Shown one piece after another: positions 6,703 to 15,490 of a DNA stretch of 64,000 nt. The stretch is from contig NZ_FNYT01000001.1 of NCBI RefSeq assembly GCF_900109135.1, positions 1 through 64,000 of the forward strand. The letters run 5' to 3'. A model generated the notes under the pieces. It was not told the origin of the DNA. It made no database searches and was given only the letters and a program-made list of their open reading frames with translations. The stretch is from Trichococcus ilyis. GTDB lineage: Bacteria; Bacillota; Bacilli; Lactobacillales; Aerococcaceae. Every line of letters begins with the position of its first letter. Position 1 is the first letter of the stretch. The translations under genes and the position numbers were made by a program.

Positions 6703-9351
6703 CTTTCTGCTGCATTTTTTCAACAACAGCGCGCCAACAATCGAGGAACCGCTAATCGCCAGGCCGGTATGCAGATACGGGGTACGATAAGTCAATGAGA
6801 CGGTGTGTTTGCCTGGGGTGATCGGTACCGCCAGCAAACCATCCAAGGCAGAGGTTGTCTCCGCATCTTCTCCGTCGATCGTCACGTTCCACCCTTCGCT
6901 GTACGGAACCGTCGTCAACAGCACTTCATCCTCGTTCTGAATCGCAACAGATCCAGTGATGTGCGTCTGGCTGAATGAGGAGATCGACAAGCTCTCTGCT
7001 TGCCTAGCCGAAATGGCATCCTCAAACAAGCCCTTGTTCAATTCGTAAAGCTTGAGGTCCTGGACGCGAATCGAGTCTTCGAGCAGCTCGATCGTGAAAG
7101 TGATGTTCTCGCCTTTTTGATTGCTCGCGACATTGATGACCTGATCGTTGCGGTAGGTCGTATAATAATCCAGTTTCACGTTGTTCAGGTATAGGGTTGC
7201 GTTTTCGTCATCGATGCCAGCATCCAGAATCAGATAGTACGGATTATCGCTGGCAGGCGTGAACTGGAACTCAATCCTGGAAATCGCTCCGTCCACAGAT
7301 CGATAGTAGGTTGTGTTTTGCGCATCAGCAGCAGTGGATGAGACGTTCTGGAAAACGTTGGAATCGAACGGGCGCAAGGAAAAAAAGGGTTCGATGCTTT
7401 CCTGATTATTGAAGGCATCCAAAACCTGTTCCTGCATCAGCAACGGTTGATCCTCGATTGTTTGCAACTCCAGCACGCTTGCGGAAACCCCGAAAGCCAA
7501 AGGTAAGGCATAAGGATTTTCATAAGTTATGGTCCGGTCCGTTTCTGAATAGGGGCTGTACTGGGTCAGATCCGGCCGGGTCGAGTTGCGGTTCAATCGG
7601 TAAACCCCGTCATTGAGGTCATAAAATGATTCCGGCAACTGCTTGTCTTGGATGAAATACTTCACGCCGAACAGCGCATCCGTGAATAAGGTGCCGGTGG
7701 AATAGACGATAAAGCCGTTCCCGTCCGGAAATCCGAGCGATCCGAACAAAGCGGGAATCTCTTTTTCGAAAGTGGAGCTGAAATGATTGATGCCGGCATA
7801 CGCGGCCTGAAAACTGTCGTTTTTGGAGCGTTGGAATGTTTTTTCGATCCGATAGAATTCATTTTCGGCCGGCCGGATATCAGCCAGCATCATATTCAGA
7901 TTCGTTTGGTAATCCACGAATTCATCCTGTTTGACGTAGCCCAACCGGAACAGATCGATGGCTGCGTTTGCCGTCATCTCTGCGGTAACCACAAAAAGGA
8001 GCGCATAGGCAAGCCATTTTCTGGGCTGATCCCTCAACATCAGCAAAACCAACACGATGACAGCGAGGACAGCGGTGATCAGTACCTGAACCGGCTCCAA
8101 AAAATCAAAATCCTTCCTTAGGACATATATGGCACTGACCGCGTTTGCAACCAGCAGACAGCAAGCCAATGTCAGCGGGAAAGTGCGATACGCGCGCAAG
8201 GCCCTAAAACCGTTCAACAGGAAAAAGAAGCAGACCGTGAAAGAGAAACGGTAAGGGTACCAGATCGGGTATTGTCCGGCGTGCCAGATTTTGTTCAGAA
8301 ACTGGACGTTCATCGCCAAGAAGAACAGGACGGTCAGCGCCAACGTGGTGAGCCTCTCCTTCCTCGCGAAGGCAGGATGGAAGAAGTAATAGATATAGGC
8401 TGTCAGCGCGACTGTGCCGATAAAAAGATTAGGATGACCGCTTGGCATCTGATCGAAATTGAAGGCGCCGATATAAAACTTTGAAACGACTTCGGCAGGA
8501 TCGTAAGCGAAGCTCCAGTCGATGAGGCTGTTGGCGTAACTGGCTTTGCTGCCCAGCAGAGAGTAAAAAGTCGGGACCAGCAAGACAGAACTGAATCCGG
8601 CCCCCAGGATGGAGTAGCCGACGAAACGGGCCGTTTGCGCCCACAAGCGTTTCAGTTGCGCCTTCCGGCCCTGGCTCCCGGAATTTTGTTGGCGGGAAAT
8701 TGCGAAAACAAAATAGAAGATCAGGAACAGACAAATCATGAATCCGATGTAATAGTTGGAGAGCAACATCACTCCAAGGAACAGGCTGTAGAACAAGCCG
8801 TTCTCGCCCGACAGCAGCTTTTCCAGGCCGAGGACGATCAAGGGCAGGAAAACGAGGCCGTCGAGCCACATGACATTCAGCTGATTTACGATGACATAAC
8901 CCATCAAAGCATAACTCAGCGCGAAGGATGGGACCAACAAACCTTTGCCTTCAAAGCGGGAAATCAGCAGATAGGCAAAAGTCAGACCTGATGCGGAAAT
9001 TTTCAGCAGAATCAGGATCGTCACCGCCATAGACAACTGTGACTGCGGAAAGAACAGTAAGATGAGGTTGAACGGACTCATCAGGTAATAAGCCCACAAC
9101 CCCAACATTTCACCCCCGAATGATTTCGTGAAAGAAAAGAAGATCGCAGAAGGATCGGACAATAGGGTTGTGCGGTAATAACTGAAAAAATCCACATATT
9201 GCTGACCGAGATCCACGGTCAGCAGCGTGCTGTTGCCGAAGGGATAAACCCCCATCGTGGCATATATGACGGCCATGACAAACAAAGGCAACAGGAACGA
9301 AAGCAAAAGCATATTTTTATGCGGGGACAGATGAGCGAAACGCTGCAACAT
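6676..9351 (-). CDS. yfhO: YfhO family multi-pass membrane protein (GT-C-like)
   Basis: An 891-residue polytopic membrane protein. About a dozen hydrophobic helices fill the N-terminal 520 residues, and a large extracytoplasmic C-terminal domain precedes one final helix and a basic tail. The start MLQRFAHLSPHKNMLLLSF with the later VDLGQQYVDFFSYYR motif is typical of YfhO. The ATG at 9349-9351 is preferred over the one at 9358-9360 because AAAGGAGG lies 10 bases before the former and is too close to the latter. YfhO proteins are GT-C-type glycosyltransferases; in Bacillus subtilis YfhO is linked to lipoteichoic acid glycosylation, using lipid-linked sugar outside the membrane. No csbB-like partner is seen nearby. 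Confidence 0.87.
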   Translation of the reverse strand: MLQRFAHLSPHKNMLLLSFLLPLFVMAVIYATMGVYPFGNSTLLTVDLGQQYVDFFSYYRTTLLSDPSAIFFSFTKSFGGEMLGLWAYYLMSPFNLILLFFPQSQLSMAVTILILLKISASGLTFAYLLISRFEGKGLLVPSFALSYALMGYVIVNQLNVMWLDGLVFLPLIVLGLEKLLSGENGLFYSLFLGVMLLSNYYIGFMICLFLIFYFVFAISRQQNSGSQGRKAQLKRLWAQTARFVGYSILGAGFSSVLLVPTFYSLLGSKASYANSLIDWSFAYDPAEVVSKFYIGAFNFDQMPSGHPNLFIGTVALTAYIYYFFHPAFARKERLTTLALTVLFFLAMNVQFLNKIWHAGQYPIWYPYRFSFTVCFFFLLNGFRALRAYRTFPLTLACCLLVANAVSAIYVLRKDFDFLEPVQVLITAVLAVIVLVLLMLRDQPRKWLAYALLFVVTAEMTANAAIDLFRLGYVKQDEFVDYQTNLNMMLADIRPAENEFYRIEKTFQRSKNDSFQAAYAGINHFSSTFEKEIPALFGSLGFPDGNGFIVYSTGTLFTDALFGVKYFIQDKQLPESFYDLNDGVYRLNRNSTRPDLTQYSPYSETDRTITYENPYALPLAFGVSASVLELQTIEDQPLLMQEQVLDAFNNQESIEPFFSLRPFDSNVFQNVSSTAADAQNTTYYRSVDGAISRIEFQFTPASDNPYYLILDAGIDDENATLYLNNVKLDYYTTYRNDQVINVASNQKGENITFTIELLEDSIRVQDLKLYELNKGLFEDAISARQAESLSISSFSQTHITGSVAIQNEDEVLLTTVPYSEGWNVTIDGEDAETTSALDGLLAVPITPGKHTVSLTYRTPYLHTGLAISGSSIVGALLLKKCSRKKRGQRPGV

Positions 9352-9467
9352 GCTGCACATTCCTCCTTTAAAAGCTAAACATAGATGGCGCGGCTTCGTG
9401 ATCGGCGGACTGCGAAGCCGTACCCGTGCTGGTTGAAGCAAAACGAAACGGCTCCAGCGCTTCTGCT

Positions 9468-9496
9468 ATTTTAGCATATCCCGCTGTTTTTATGAA
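9468..9496 (-). promoter_or_regulatory. Candidate promoter of yfhO
   Basis: On the minus strand TTCATA (9491-9496) and TAAAAT (9468-9473) are 17 bases apart, with TGC before the -10 (extended type). It lies about 115 bases before the yfhO start and is divergent from the pbp2B promoter. Confidence 0.45.
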
Positions 9497-9556
9497 GAAA
9501 GCGAATGTTTCCAGGAACGATCTGCGGCAATACATCTTAAGATTTTTTTGCTTCGT

Positions 9557-9584
9557 TTGTATTGCCTGCTTTTTTTGCTATAAT
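9557..9584 (+). promoter_or_regulatory. Candidate promoter of pbp2B
   Basis: TTGTAT (9557-9562), a 16-base spacer and a perfect TATAAT (9579-9584) with an extended TGC before it, 35 bases ahead of the start codon. Confidence 0.65.
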
Positions 9585-9619
9585 AGGTTGTTGAACTATG
9601 CTTTTAGGAAGGTGAAAAA

Positions 9620-11668
9620 TTGGAAGATAATACCCAAAGCAAAAGAAAGAGAAAATCGCATATCCCGTTTCGTTTGAATCTGCTTTTTTTCATCGTCTTT
9701 TCGCTGTTTTCCGCAGTGATATTCCGACTAGGCTACCTGCAGATCGTTCGCGGAGATGAATTCGAAGCCATCGTGAAACGCACGGAAACGACGGTTGTGA
9801 CGGAATCGGTGCCCCGCGGCTTGATATATGACAGAGACGGCAGCGTCCTTGTGGGCAACGAGCCACAGCATTCCATAACCTACACCAGGGGAGCCAACAC
9901 CACGGCTGAGGAAATGGCGAAAGTGGCCGCGGCCTTATCAGCTTTGATCAGCGTGAACATTGAGGAACTGACTGAGCGCGACTTGAAGGATTATTGGATG
10001 GCTGTGAACAACGAGGTTATGCTGAAGCGCCTCACGGATGACGAAAAACTGTTGCCGGGTTCCGAGCTTTATGATGTGGAACTCGATAAAATAACGGCGG
10101 AAGACATCGCCTACACCGATGACGAGAAAGAGATCGCTGCCATATTCAAGCGGATGAACAGCGCTTACGCTTTGTCCACCACAAGCATCAAAAATAAGGA
10201 CGTATCGGATGAGGAGCTCGCGAGAGTCAGCGAAAACTTGGCCGGATTGTCCGGTGTCGATGTCGCGACAGATTGGGTCAGGATCTACCCCGAATCTGAC
10301 CTTCTGAAAAGTATTTTAGGTGGAGTGACCAGCGAAAAAATCGGGTTGCCGAGCGATCAAGTATCCACCTATTTGGCTAAAGGCTATGCGCGGAATGACC
10401 GCGTCGGAAACTCCTACTTGGAGCAGGAATACGAATCGGTTCTTTCAGGCACAAAATCGCAATGGGAAACCATTACGGATCAATCGGGAGCAGTAGTGAC
10501 GCGGGAGGAATCCTACGAAGGCAAAGCCGGCGATAACCTTGTCCTGACCATCGACATCGATTTTCAGAAGGAAATCGAACAGATTGCGACCGATTTTCTG
10601 AACAGCAATGTGGACTCCTACAATGACCGCGTCTACATCGTCGCATCCGATCCGAACACGGGAGAGATTCTGGGCATGACCGGAAAGCAACGCTCGACCT
10701 CCAATGAGATTGTGGATGATGCATTGGGCGTCATCAATTCCAGTTACGGGATGGGTTCCGCCGTCAAAGGCGCGATGGTGCTGACCGGATACATGAGTGG
10801 CGTCATCAGCATGGACAACAATGTTCTGGTGGATGAACCCTTGCAATTCCAAGGATCCAATCTGAAGAAATCGGTATTCAATCCAAACGTCGGCAGTCAA
10901 GTGGCCATCAATGACATTGAAGCGTTGGCCCGCTCCTCCAACGTTTACATGATCAAATTGGCCATGCTGATGGGGGGGCAATCAACTTATGAAGCGGGAG
11001 GCACCCTGAATATTTCGGCTGATCTGATCGACGAACTGCGGAGCTACTTTGCCCAGTTCGGCTTGGGCGTGAAAACAGGCATAGATTTGCCGAATGAAGG
11101 CAGCGGTTTGGCAGGATCGACGGGAGGGGCTGTAAACGTAGTCGACCAATCGTTCGGACAGTATGATCTGTATACGACTTTGCAATTGTCGCAATACATC
11201 AATACCATCGCCAACGGTGGAACGCGTTACGCCCCGAAACTGGTATCGGAAATCCGCAGCACGGATGCGAGCGGATCGCTAGGCGCCTTGGAAACAACGC
11301 TCGAAACGAAAGTGATGAATCAAGTCGCTGTCGACGCCGAAGCGATGGACCGTGTCCAGCAAGGGTTTTACCAAGTCACCCACAGCGCGAACGGAACTGC
11401 CTATTCGACTTTCGGCAAAGATACGAACAACGTTGCCGCTAAGACCGGTACGGCAGAGGCTTTCTATGACGGGAACAACGAGAATCTGAAGGGAGAAAGT
11501 GTCTTCAACTCGACCTTTGTCGGTTATGCGCCGTTCGATGACCCGGAAATCACCGTAACCGTTGTGGTTCCGTATCTCCGGTCAGAGACAGGCCGGGCCA
11601 CACCGATCGCCAAGAAAGTATTTGATGCCTATTTCAATACAGGGGATTATGCAAAAACTGCCGAGTGA
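9620..11668 (+). CDS. pbp2B: Class B penicillin-binding protein, PBP2b type (D,D-transpeptidase)
   Basis: A 682-residue transpeptidase that cross-links peptidoglycan outside the membrane, most like streptococcal PBP2b, the elongation enzyme. A short basic N-terminus is followed by one membrane helix (about 19-40) and a dimerisation domain (about 55-300). The catalytic domain has SAVK at 380-383 (active Ser380), SSN at 439-441 and KTG at 608-610. The SxxK motif is SAVK, close to the pneumococcal SVVK rather than the common STFK. Translation starts at TTG with AGGAAGGTG upstream. The gene stands alone between a strong promoter and a terminator. Beta-lactam susceptibility cannot be read from the motifs. 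Confidence 0.93.
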   Translation: MEDNTQSKRKRKSHIPFRLNLLFFIVFSLFSAVIFRLGYLQIVRGDEFEAIVKRTETTVVTESVPRGLIYDRDGSVLVGNEPQHSITYTRGANTTAEEMAKVAAALSALISVNIEELTERDLKDYWMAVNNEVMLKRLTDDEKLLPGSELYDVELDKITAEDIAYTDDEKEIAAIFKRMNSAYALSTTSIKNKDVSDEELARVSENLAGLSGVDVATDWVRIYPESDLLKSILGGVTSEKIGLPSDQVSTYLAKGYARNDRVGNSYLEQEYESVLSGTKSQWETITDQSGAVVTREESYEGKAGDNLVLTIDIDFQKEIEQIATDFLNSNVDSYNDRVYIVASDPNTGEILGMTGKQRSTSNEIVDDALGVINSSYGMGSAVKGAMVLTGYMSGVISMDNNVLVDEPLQFQGSNLKKSVFNPNVGSQVAINDIEALARSSNVYMIKLAMLMGGQSTYEAGGTLNISADLIDELRSYFAQFGLGVKTGIDLPNEGSGLAGSTGGAVNVVDQSFGQYDLYTTLQLSQYINTIANGGTRYAPKLVSEIRSTDASGSLGALETTLETKVMNQVAVDAEAMDRVQQGFYQVTHSANGTAYSTFGKDTNNVAAKTGTAEAFYDGNNENLKGESVFNSTFVGYAPFDDPEITVTVVVPYLRSETGRATPIAKKVFDAYFNTGDYAKTAE

Positions 11669-11720
11669 TCGGTCGGCTCAGAGGCGACAAGGGGATGACG
11701 ATTCCCAAAGAAACAGACAG

Positions 11721-11775
11721 AAAGAAGGCGCCGAAGCAAGGATTGCATGATCCTTGCTTCGGCGCCTTCTTTTTT
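11721..11775 (+). terminator. Terminator of pbp2B
   Basis: A long stem (GAAGGCGCCGAAGCAAGGAT with its complement) is followed by seven T. It lies 53 bases after pbp2B and 15 bases before the end of the convergent gene. Confidence 0.93.
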
Positions 11776-11789
11776 GTTGCGGCCGGGGT

Positions 11790-12278
11790 TTATTCCAAGG
11801 TGATGACATCAGCGATGACTTCATAACCCATGTCCGGCGACAGCTGATATTCCCCGACGTTGATCTTGGTGACGAGATTCCGGTCATTCAGATATTGTTC
11901 AAAAACAGCCCGATCCGTAATTAGCCCCGCACTGACCAGATTATCGATGACGACCGACATCGGTTGCCCGGAAGTGATGACGAAGGTGACGGGTGCATTT
12001 GCGGCGGGGGGCGCAGTGCTTTCGGCCGGGACACTGGACGATACGGTTGATTCTGCAGCGACAGAGCTGCTTGCTGCAGCTTCATCCAATTGTTTCTGCA
12101 ATTCCAGTTCCGCCAAAGTACTTTCATATTTCTCGCGATAATCCGTTGAATCGGCATTTGCTTCTCCGTTCAAGGTGCTGCCGGGGAGTGCTTCCGGATA
12201 GAAGAGCTGGAAGCCGGCCAGCAGTACGGCAGACAACAAAAAGCCGATGGATACAAAACGAAGCTTTTGTTTATTCAC
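11790..12278 (-). CDS. Membrane-anchored protein with an MltG-type N-terminal (LysM-like) domain only
   Basis: A 162-residue protein starting at GTG (AGAGGAGA 7 bases before). A single N-terminal anchor (about 8-24) is followed by a short charged helix (about 45-65) and a low-complexity Ala/Ser/Pro linker (about 65-95). The C-terminal domain (about 96-160: GQPMSVVIDNLVSAGLI ... VGEYQLSPDMGYEVI) resembles the LysM-like region of YceG/MltG lytic transglycosylases and YrrL. The catalytic MltG domain is absent, so it should not cleave glycan; it may bind the cell wall. It forms an operon with the upstream minus-strand gene (13-base gap). Confidence 0.65.
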   Translation of the reverse strand: MNKQKLRFVSIGFLLSAVLLAGFQLFYPEALPGSTLNGEANADSTDYREKYESTLAELELQKQLDEAAASSSVAAESTVSSSVPAESTAPPAANAPVTFVITSGQPMSVVIDNLVSAGLITDRAVFEQYLNDRNLVTKINVGEYQLSPDMGYEVIADVITLE

Positions 12279-12291
12279 TTTATTTTCTCCT

Positions 12292-12657
12292 CTATACGAT
12301 TGATTGCTCTATGTAGTTATCGACAACAAGTTGCACGGTGGTGATAGGGACGGACAGTTGCTCTGCAATTTCATCGAATGTTCGGCCGCTTGTATACAAA
12401 GTGATGATGTGCTGCTTAGTCAAATTGTGTACTTTTTTGACGGACTGGGAATCTTCGGAAACGGGCACTTCTTTTCCCAATTCCTCTTCTACAGCGACGA
12501 GCCGTCGCTTCAATTCGTGGATTTCCTCCGTTAATTGCAGTGTGTATTCACTCATTTCATCAGCAAATTTGCGATCATTATCTTTGACGAAAAATGATGC
12601 AAACAGCAATATGATTGCGATTGTCAGCAAGACAATCACGATGGTCCATTGTTCCAT
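12292..12657 (-). CDS. Small membrane protein with coiled coil and C-terminal helix-turn-helix
   Basis: A 121-residue protein that I do not place in a named family with certainty (it looks like short DUF6115-type proteins). One N-terminal membrane helix (about 5-24) is followed by a heptad-rich coiled coil (about 30-63) and a C-terminal sigma-region-4-like helix-turn-helix (about 82-115: [20 protein letters not shown], then [20 protein letters not shown]). The ATG at 12655-12657 has GAGGTG upstream; a GTG three codons earlier abuts that site. The topology would put the DNA-binding-like domain in the cytoplasm, tethered to the membrane. It is the first gene of a two-gene operon. Confidence 0.65.
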   Translation of the reverse strand: MEQWTIVIVLLTIAIILLFASFFVKDNDRKFADEMSEYTLQLTEEIHELKRRLVAVEEELGKEVPVSEDSQSVKKVHNLTKQHIITLYTSGRTFDEIAEQLSVPITTVQLVVDNYIEQSIV

Positions 12658-12817
12658 CTTTGTCACCTCAATTCTTCTTTTTGACGCCTGATAACATTCT
12701 AATGAAATTCGCTTGGTTCTGCAACCTTATCCGGGATTTTCTTAGGAGAATGCCTAAAAAAAGTGAGTTTGCGCATAACTTGTTCAAAAAAAAGTGGAAT
12801 TTTATTTTTATAAGTGA

Positions 12818-12823
12818 TACAAT
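12818..12823 (+). promoter_or_regulatory. Candidate -10 box of rpmG
   Basis: TACAAT lies 55 bases before the rpmG start. No good -35 box is visible at 17 bases, so this is tentative. Confidence 0.35.
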
Positions 12824-12878
12824 GAAAAACGCAGAAGATGATTCGATCTTCAATTTTTTTATGTTTGGAGGGAAGAAT

Positions 12879-13028
12879 ATGCGGTTAAATATTACATTGG
12901 AATGTACGGAGTGTAAAGAACGTAATTACTTGACAAAGAAAAACAAACGTAACAATCCGGACCGTCTTGAAGTGAAAAAATATTGTCCACGTGAAAGACG
13001 CGTGACTTTGCATCGTGAAACAAAATAA
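12879..13028 (+). CDS. rpmG: 50S ribosomal protein L33
   Basis: A 49-residue ribosomal protein ([17 protein letters not shown] ... [19 protein letters not shown]) that matches L33 along its whole length. It keeps CTEC at 9-12 and one cysteine at 36; the fourth cysteine of a full zinc ribbon is not in the usual CxxC place (CPRE). It resembles the Bacillus RpmGB form. The ribosome site is TTGGAGGGAAG. It has its own terminator, so it is probably expressed alone. Firmicutes usually carry more than one L33 gene, sometimes exchanged under zinc limitation; no Zur site was recognised here. Confidence 0.96.
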   Translation: MRLNITLECTECKERNYLTKKNKRNNPDRLEVKKYCPRERRVTLHRETK

Positions 13029-13036
13029 TTAAAATG

Positions 13037-13062
13037 ACAACAGGGAAGCCTGTTGTTTTTTT
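13037..13062 (+). terminator. Terminator of rpmG
   Basis: Perfect 8-bp stem ACAACAGG / CCTGTTGT with a GAAG loop and seven T, 9 bases after the stop. Confidence 0.9.
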
Positions 13063-13144
13063 ATTTTCCGAAATACAGTTTTTTTGTACAGTATCCTATA
13101 GAAGGAACGGTTTGCAAAAGCCAGCTTATTGGAGGGGATTCCGA

Positions 13145-13690
13145 GTGAAAGAACAAATCAGAAAAGAAATGTTGGGCAAACTGAGGCAAGTCCCTGCTGA
13201 GGAAAGGATCCGGATGGAGCAACAACTGACGGCTGCGGTCTGTGCCAGTGACGAATGGAAAGCAGCGAAAACGATCGGTGTGACTTGGTCAAATTTTCCG
13301 GAAATCGCAACAGCGGGAATCATCCGGAAGGGACTCGAAGAAGGCAAACGCATGGTCATTCCCTATTCCGGGAAAAACCGGGTGATGACTTTTCATGAAT
13401 ACTTGCCGGATACTCCCATGGCGAGGAGCAAATTCGGGATCATGGAGCCTGTCGATAAGAGCAAACCGGTCCCGTCCGAAGCGATCGATCTGCTGCTGGT
13501 TCCGGGATTGGCGTTTTCGGAAATAGGTTACCGCATCGGCTTCGGCGGCGGCTACTATGATCGCTATCTGGCCTCTTACAAAGGGCGTACGCTTTCCGTG
13601 CTGTTCCCATTCCAATTATTCGAGGATCCACAATGGGAAATCGAAGCTTTTGATGTGCCGGTCCAAAAGTTGTTGACGGCAACGTTCTAG
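13145..13690 (+). CDS. 5-formyltetrahydrofolate cyclo-ligase
   Basis: A 181-residue enzyme that converts 5-formyl-THF to 5,10-methenyl-THF with ATP, recycling a stored folate form. The N-terminal basic helix (KEQIRKEMLGKLRQV) and the C-terminal signature GFGGGYYDRYL, which binds ATP and metal, are both present. The GTG at 13145 is used because GGAGGGG lies about 8 bases upstream; the frame is open further up but that part overlaps the rpmG terminator. The rhomboid protease gene follows closely, the same order as in many Lactobacillales and bacilli. Confidence 0.93.
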   Translation: MKEQIRKEMLGKLRQVPAEERIRMEQQLTAAVCASDEWKAAKTIGVTWSNFPEIATAGIIRKGLEEGKRMVIPYSGKNRVMTFHEYLPDTPMARSKFGIMEPVDKSKPVPSEAIDLLLVPGLAFSEIGYRIGFGGGYYDRYLASYKGRTLSVLFPFQLFEDPQWEIEAFDVPVQKLLTATF

Positions 13691-13726
13691 TATAAAATGG
13701 AATAATATATGAAAGGGAGTGTCATG

Positions 13727-14425
13727 ATGAGGTCATACAATACCAAAAGATCCTATCTGCCGACGGAATTCTCTGCAACCCATCTGTTCTTGGCCATTCA
13801 GATCGTCATATTCCTGCTGATGACCTTGAACGGCGGGAGTACAAATGTTTTCACGCTGATTCTCTTCGGAGCGAAATTCAACCCGGCCATCGCGCAAGGG
13901 GAGTGGTGGCGTTTGTTTACGCCGATGTTCATCCATATCGGCTTCACGCATATTCTGGTGAACAGCATCACCCTGTATTACTTGGGCACTCAGATGGAAA
14001 ACATCTACGGCTCCATGCGGTTTGCGCTTATCTATATTTTGAGCGGTCTGATGGGAAATTTGATGAGTTTTGCTTTTAACGATTCGATTTCTGCCGGTGC
14101 CAGCACTTCGCTTTTCGGGTTGTTTGCTGCAGCCATCGTTCTGGGCCGCCAGTTTCCGCACAATTATGGGATCCAGCAGATGGCCCGGAATTTCACGATG
14201 CTGATCGTCCTGAATTTCTTTTTCGGCTTTTTTTCGGTTTCCGTCGATAACTTCGGGCACCTGGGAGGGGCTTTGGGAGGAGCGTTGGCTGCTGTCTTTG
14301 TGTCGATGCCGCGCATAGCGAAAAGCAAAAAAGGGCAGCGACTCCTTTTTCTGGCGCTTTATATTGTGAGCGCTATATTCTTTGCTTATTCGGGTTTAAA
14401 GCGGACTGGTTTTGCGTTATACTAG
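13727..14425 (+). CDS. Rhomboid family intramembrane serine protease
   Basis: A 232-residue polytopic protein that cleaves membrane-protein helices. The L1-loop pattern WWRLFTPMFIHIGFTHILVN is followed by the catalytic serine in GASTSLFG and the catalytic histidine in GHLGGALGG; six to seven hydrophobic helices fit. The start at 13727 has AAAGGGAG 7 bases before it; an adjacent ATG at 13724 is also possible. It lies between the folate cyclo-ligase and glucokinase genes, as yqgP-type genes do in bacilli, but the small yqgQ gene usually found between rhomboid and glcK is absent. Confidence 0.93.
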   Translation: MRSYNTKRSYLPTEFSATHLFLAIQIVIFLLMTLNGGSTNVFTLILFGAKFNPAIAQGEWWRLFTPMFIHIGFTHILVNSITLYYLGTQMENIYGSMRFALIYILSGLMGNLMSFAFNDSISAGASTSLFGLFAAAIVLGRQFPHNYGIQQMARNFTMLIVLNFFFGFFSVSVDNFGHLGGALGGALAAVFVSMPRIAKSKKGQRLLFLALYIVSAIFFAYSGLKRTGFALY

Positions 14426-14454
14426 ATACAAATTGAACTAATGGAGGAAATGAC

Positions 14455-15423
14455 GTGTATAAAAAATTTATCGGTATCGATCTAGGCGGCACTTCAGTGA
14501 AATTAGCTATCTTGACAGCAGAAGGCGACATCCAGCAGAAATGGAGCATCCCAACGAACATAAACGATGAAGGCTGCCATATTGTTCCGGACATCATCGC
14601 TTCGATCAAACATCATCTGGATCTCTATCAGATGTCTTCCGGGGACTTTCAAGGAATCGGAATGGGATCGCCTGGTGCGGTGAATCGCGAAGAAGGCACG
14701 GTGGAAGGCGCCTTCAACCTGAATTGGAAAACGGCCCAACCTGTGAGGGAAGCGATCGAACGGGAAATCGGCGTCCCTATTTATATCGACAATGATGCAA
14801 ACGTTGCCGCGCTCGGGGAAAAATGGCGAGGTGCCGGAGCGGATGACCGCGATGTCGTATTTGTGACACTCGGCACAGGTGTCGGAGGAGGGATTATCGC
14901 GGAAGGCAACTTGATTCATGGGACTGCCGGTTCCGGCGGCGAAATCGGACATATGACCGTTGATCCAGGCGGGTTTGAGTGCACGTGCGGCAAAAAAGGC
15001 TGCTTGGAGACTGTCGCAAGCGCGACGGGCGTCGTCAAATTGGCCCGCAAACATGCCGAAGAATACGCCGGCAATTCCCAACTCAAATTCATCATCGATG
15101 ATGGCCAAGAAATCACATCCAAAATGATTTTTGATTTAGCGAAACAGGATGATGAGTTGGCAGTGCTTGTGGTAGACAAGTTTGCCTATTATTTGGGTCT
15201 GGCCTGCAGCCATATCGGCAATCTCTTGAATCCGGCCTATATTGTCATCGGCGGCGGCGTTTCCGCTGCCGGAGAGTACCTCTTGGATCAAGTAAGGACT
15301 TACTTCGCCGATTTTTCATTCCCGAACGTCAAGAAGACAACGCACATCAAGTTGGCTGCACTTGGCAATGACGCGGGGATAGTGGGAGCCGCTTACTTGG
15401 CGCTGACTGAAACCGGAAAATAA
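14455..15423 (+). CDS. glcK: Glucokinase, ROK family
   Basis: A 322-residue kinase that phosphorylates glucose with ATP to glucose-6-phosphate in the cytoplasm. The N-terminal phosphate-binding motif is GIDLGGTSVK, the catalytic region is DNDANVAALGE, the second phosphate loop is GTGVGGGII, and the ROK zinc motif is CTCGKKGCLE. The GTG start has GGAGGAAA upstream. It lacks an N-terminal helix-turn-helix, so it is a kinase and not a ROK repressor. It probably belongs to one transcript with the rhomboid gene (29-base gap) and ends at a terminator. Confidence 0.96.
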   Translation: MYKKFIGIDLGGTSVKLAILTAEGDIQQKWSIPTNINDEGCHIVPDIIASIKHHLDLYQMSSGDFQGIGMGSPGAVNREEGTVEGAFNLNWKTAQPVREAIEREIGVPIYIDNDANVAALGEKWRGAGADDRDVVFVTLGTGVGGGIIAEGNLIHGTAGSGGEIGHMTVDPGGFECTCGKKGCLETVASATGVVKLARKHAEEYAGNSQLKFIIDDGQEITSKMIFDLAKQDDELAVLVVDKFAYYLGLACSHIGNLLNPAYIVIGGGVSAAGEYLLDQVRTYFADFSFPNVKKTTHIKLAALGNDAGIVGAAYLALTETGK

Positions 15424-15429
15424 TTCCCT

Positions 15430-15456
15430 TCAGGCAATTCTGCCTGAGTATCTTTT
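15430..15456 (+). terminator. Terminator of glcK
   Basis: Stem TCAGGCA / TGCCTGA with a short loop, followed by a T-rich stretch. Confidence 0.75.
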
Positions 15457-15490
15457 TATGGAATGAGCTGCGACAGGACGGAGGCTGACT

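Noticed and set aside
9426-9677. Plus-strand open frame overlapping the pbp2B start
   Set aside because: It runs through the pbp2B promoter and ribosome site, has no ribosome site of its own and a composition unlike protein.
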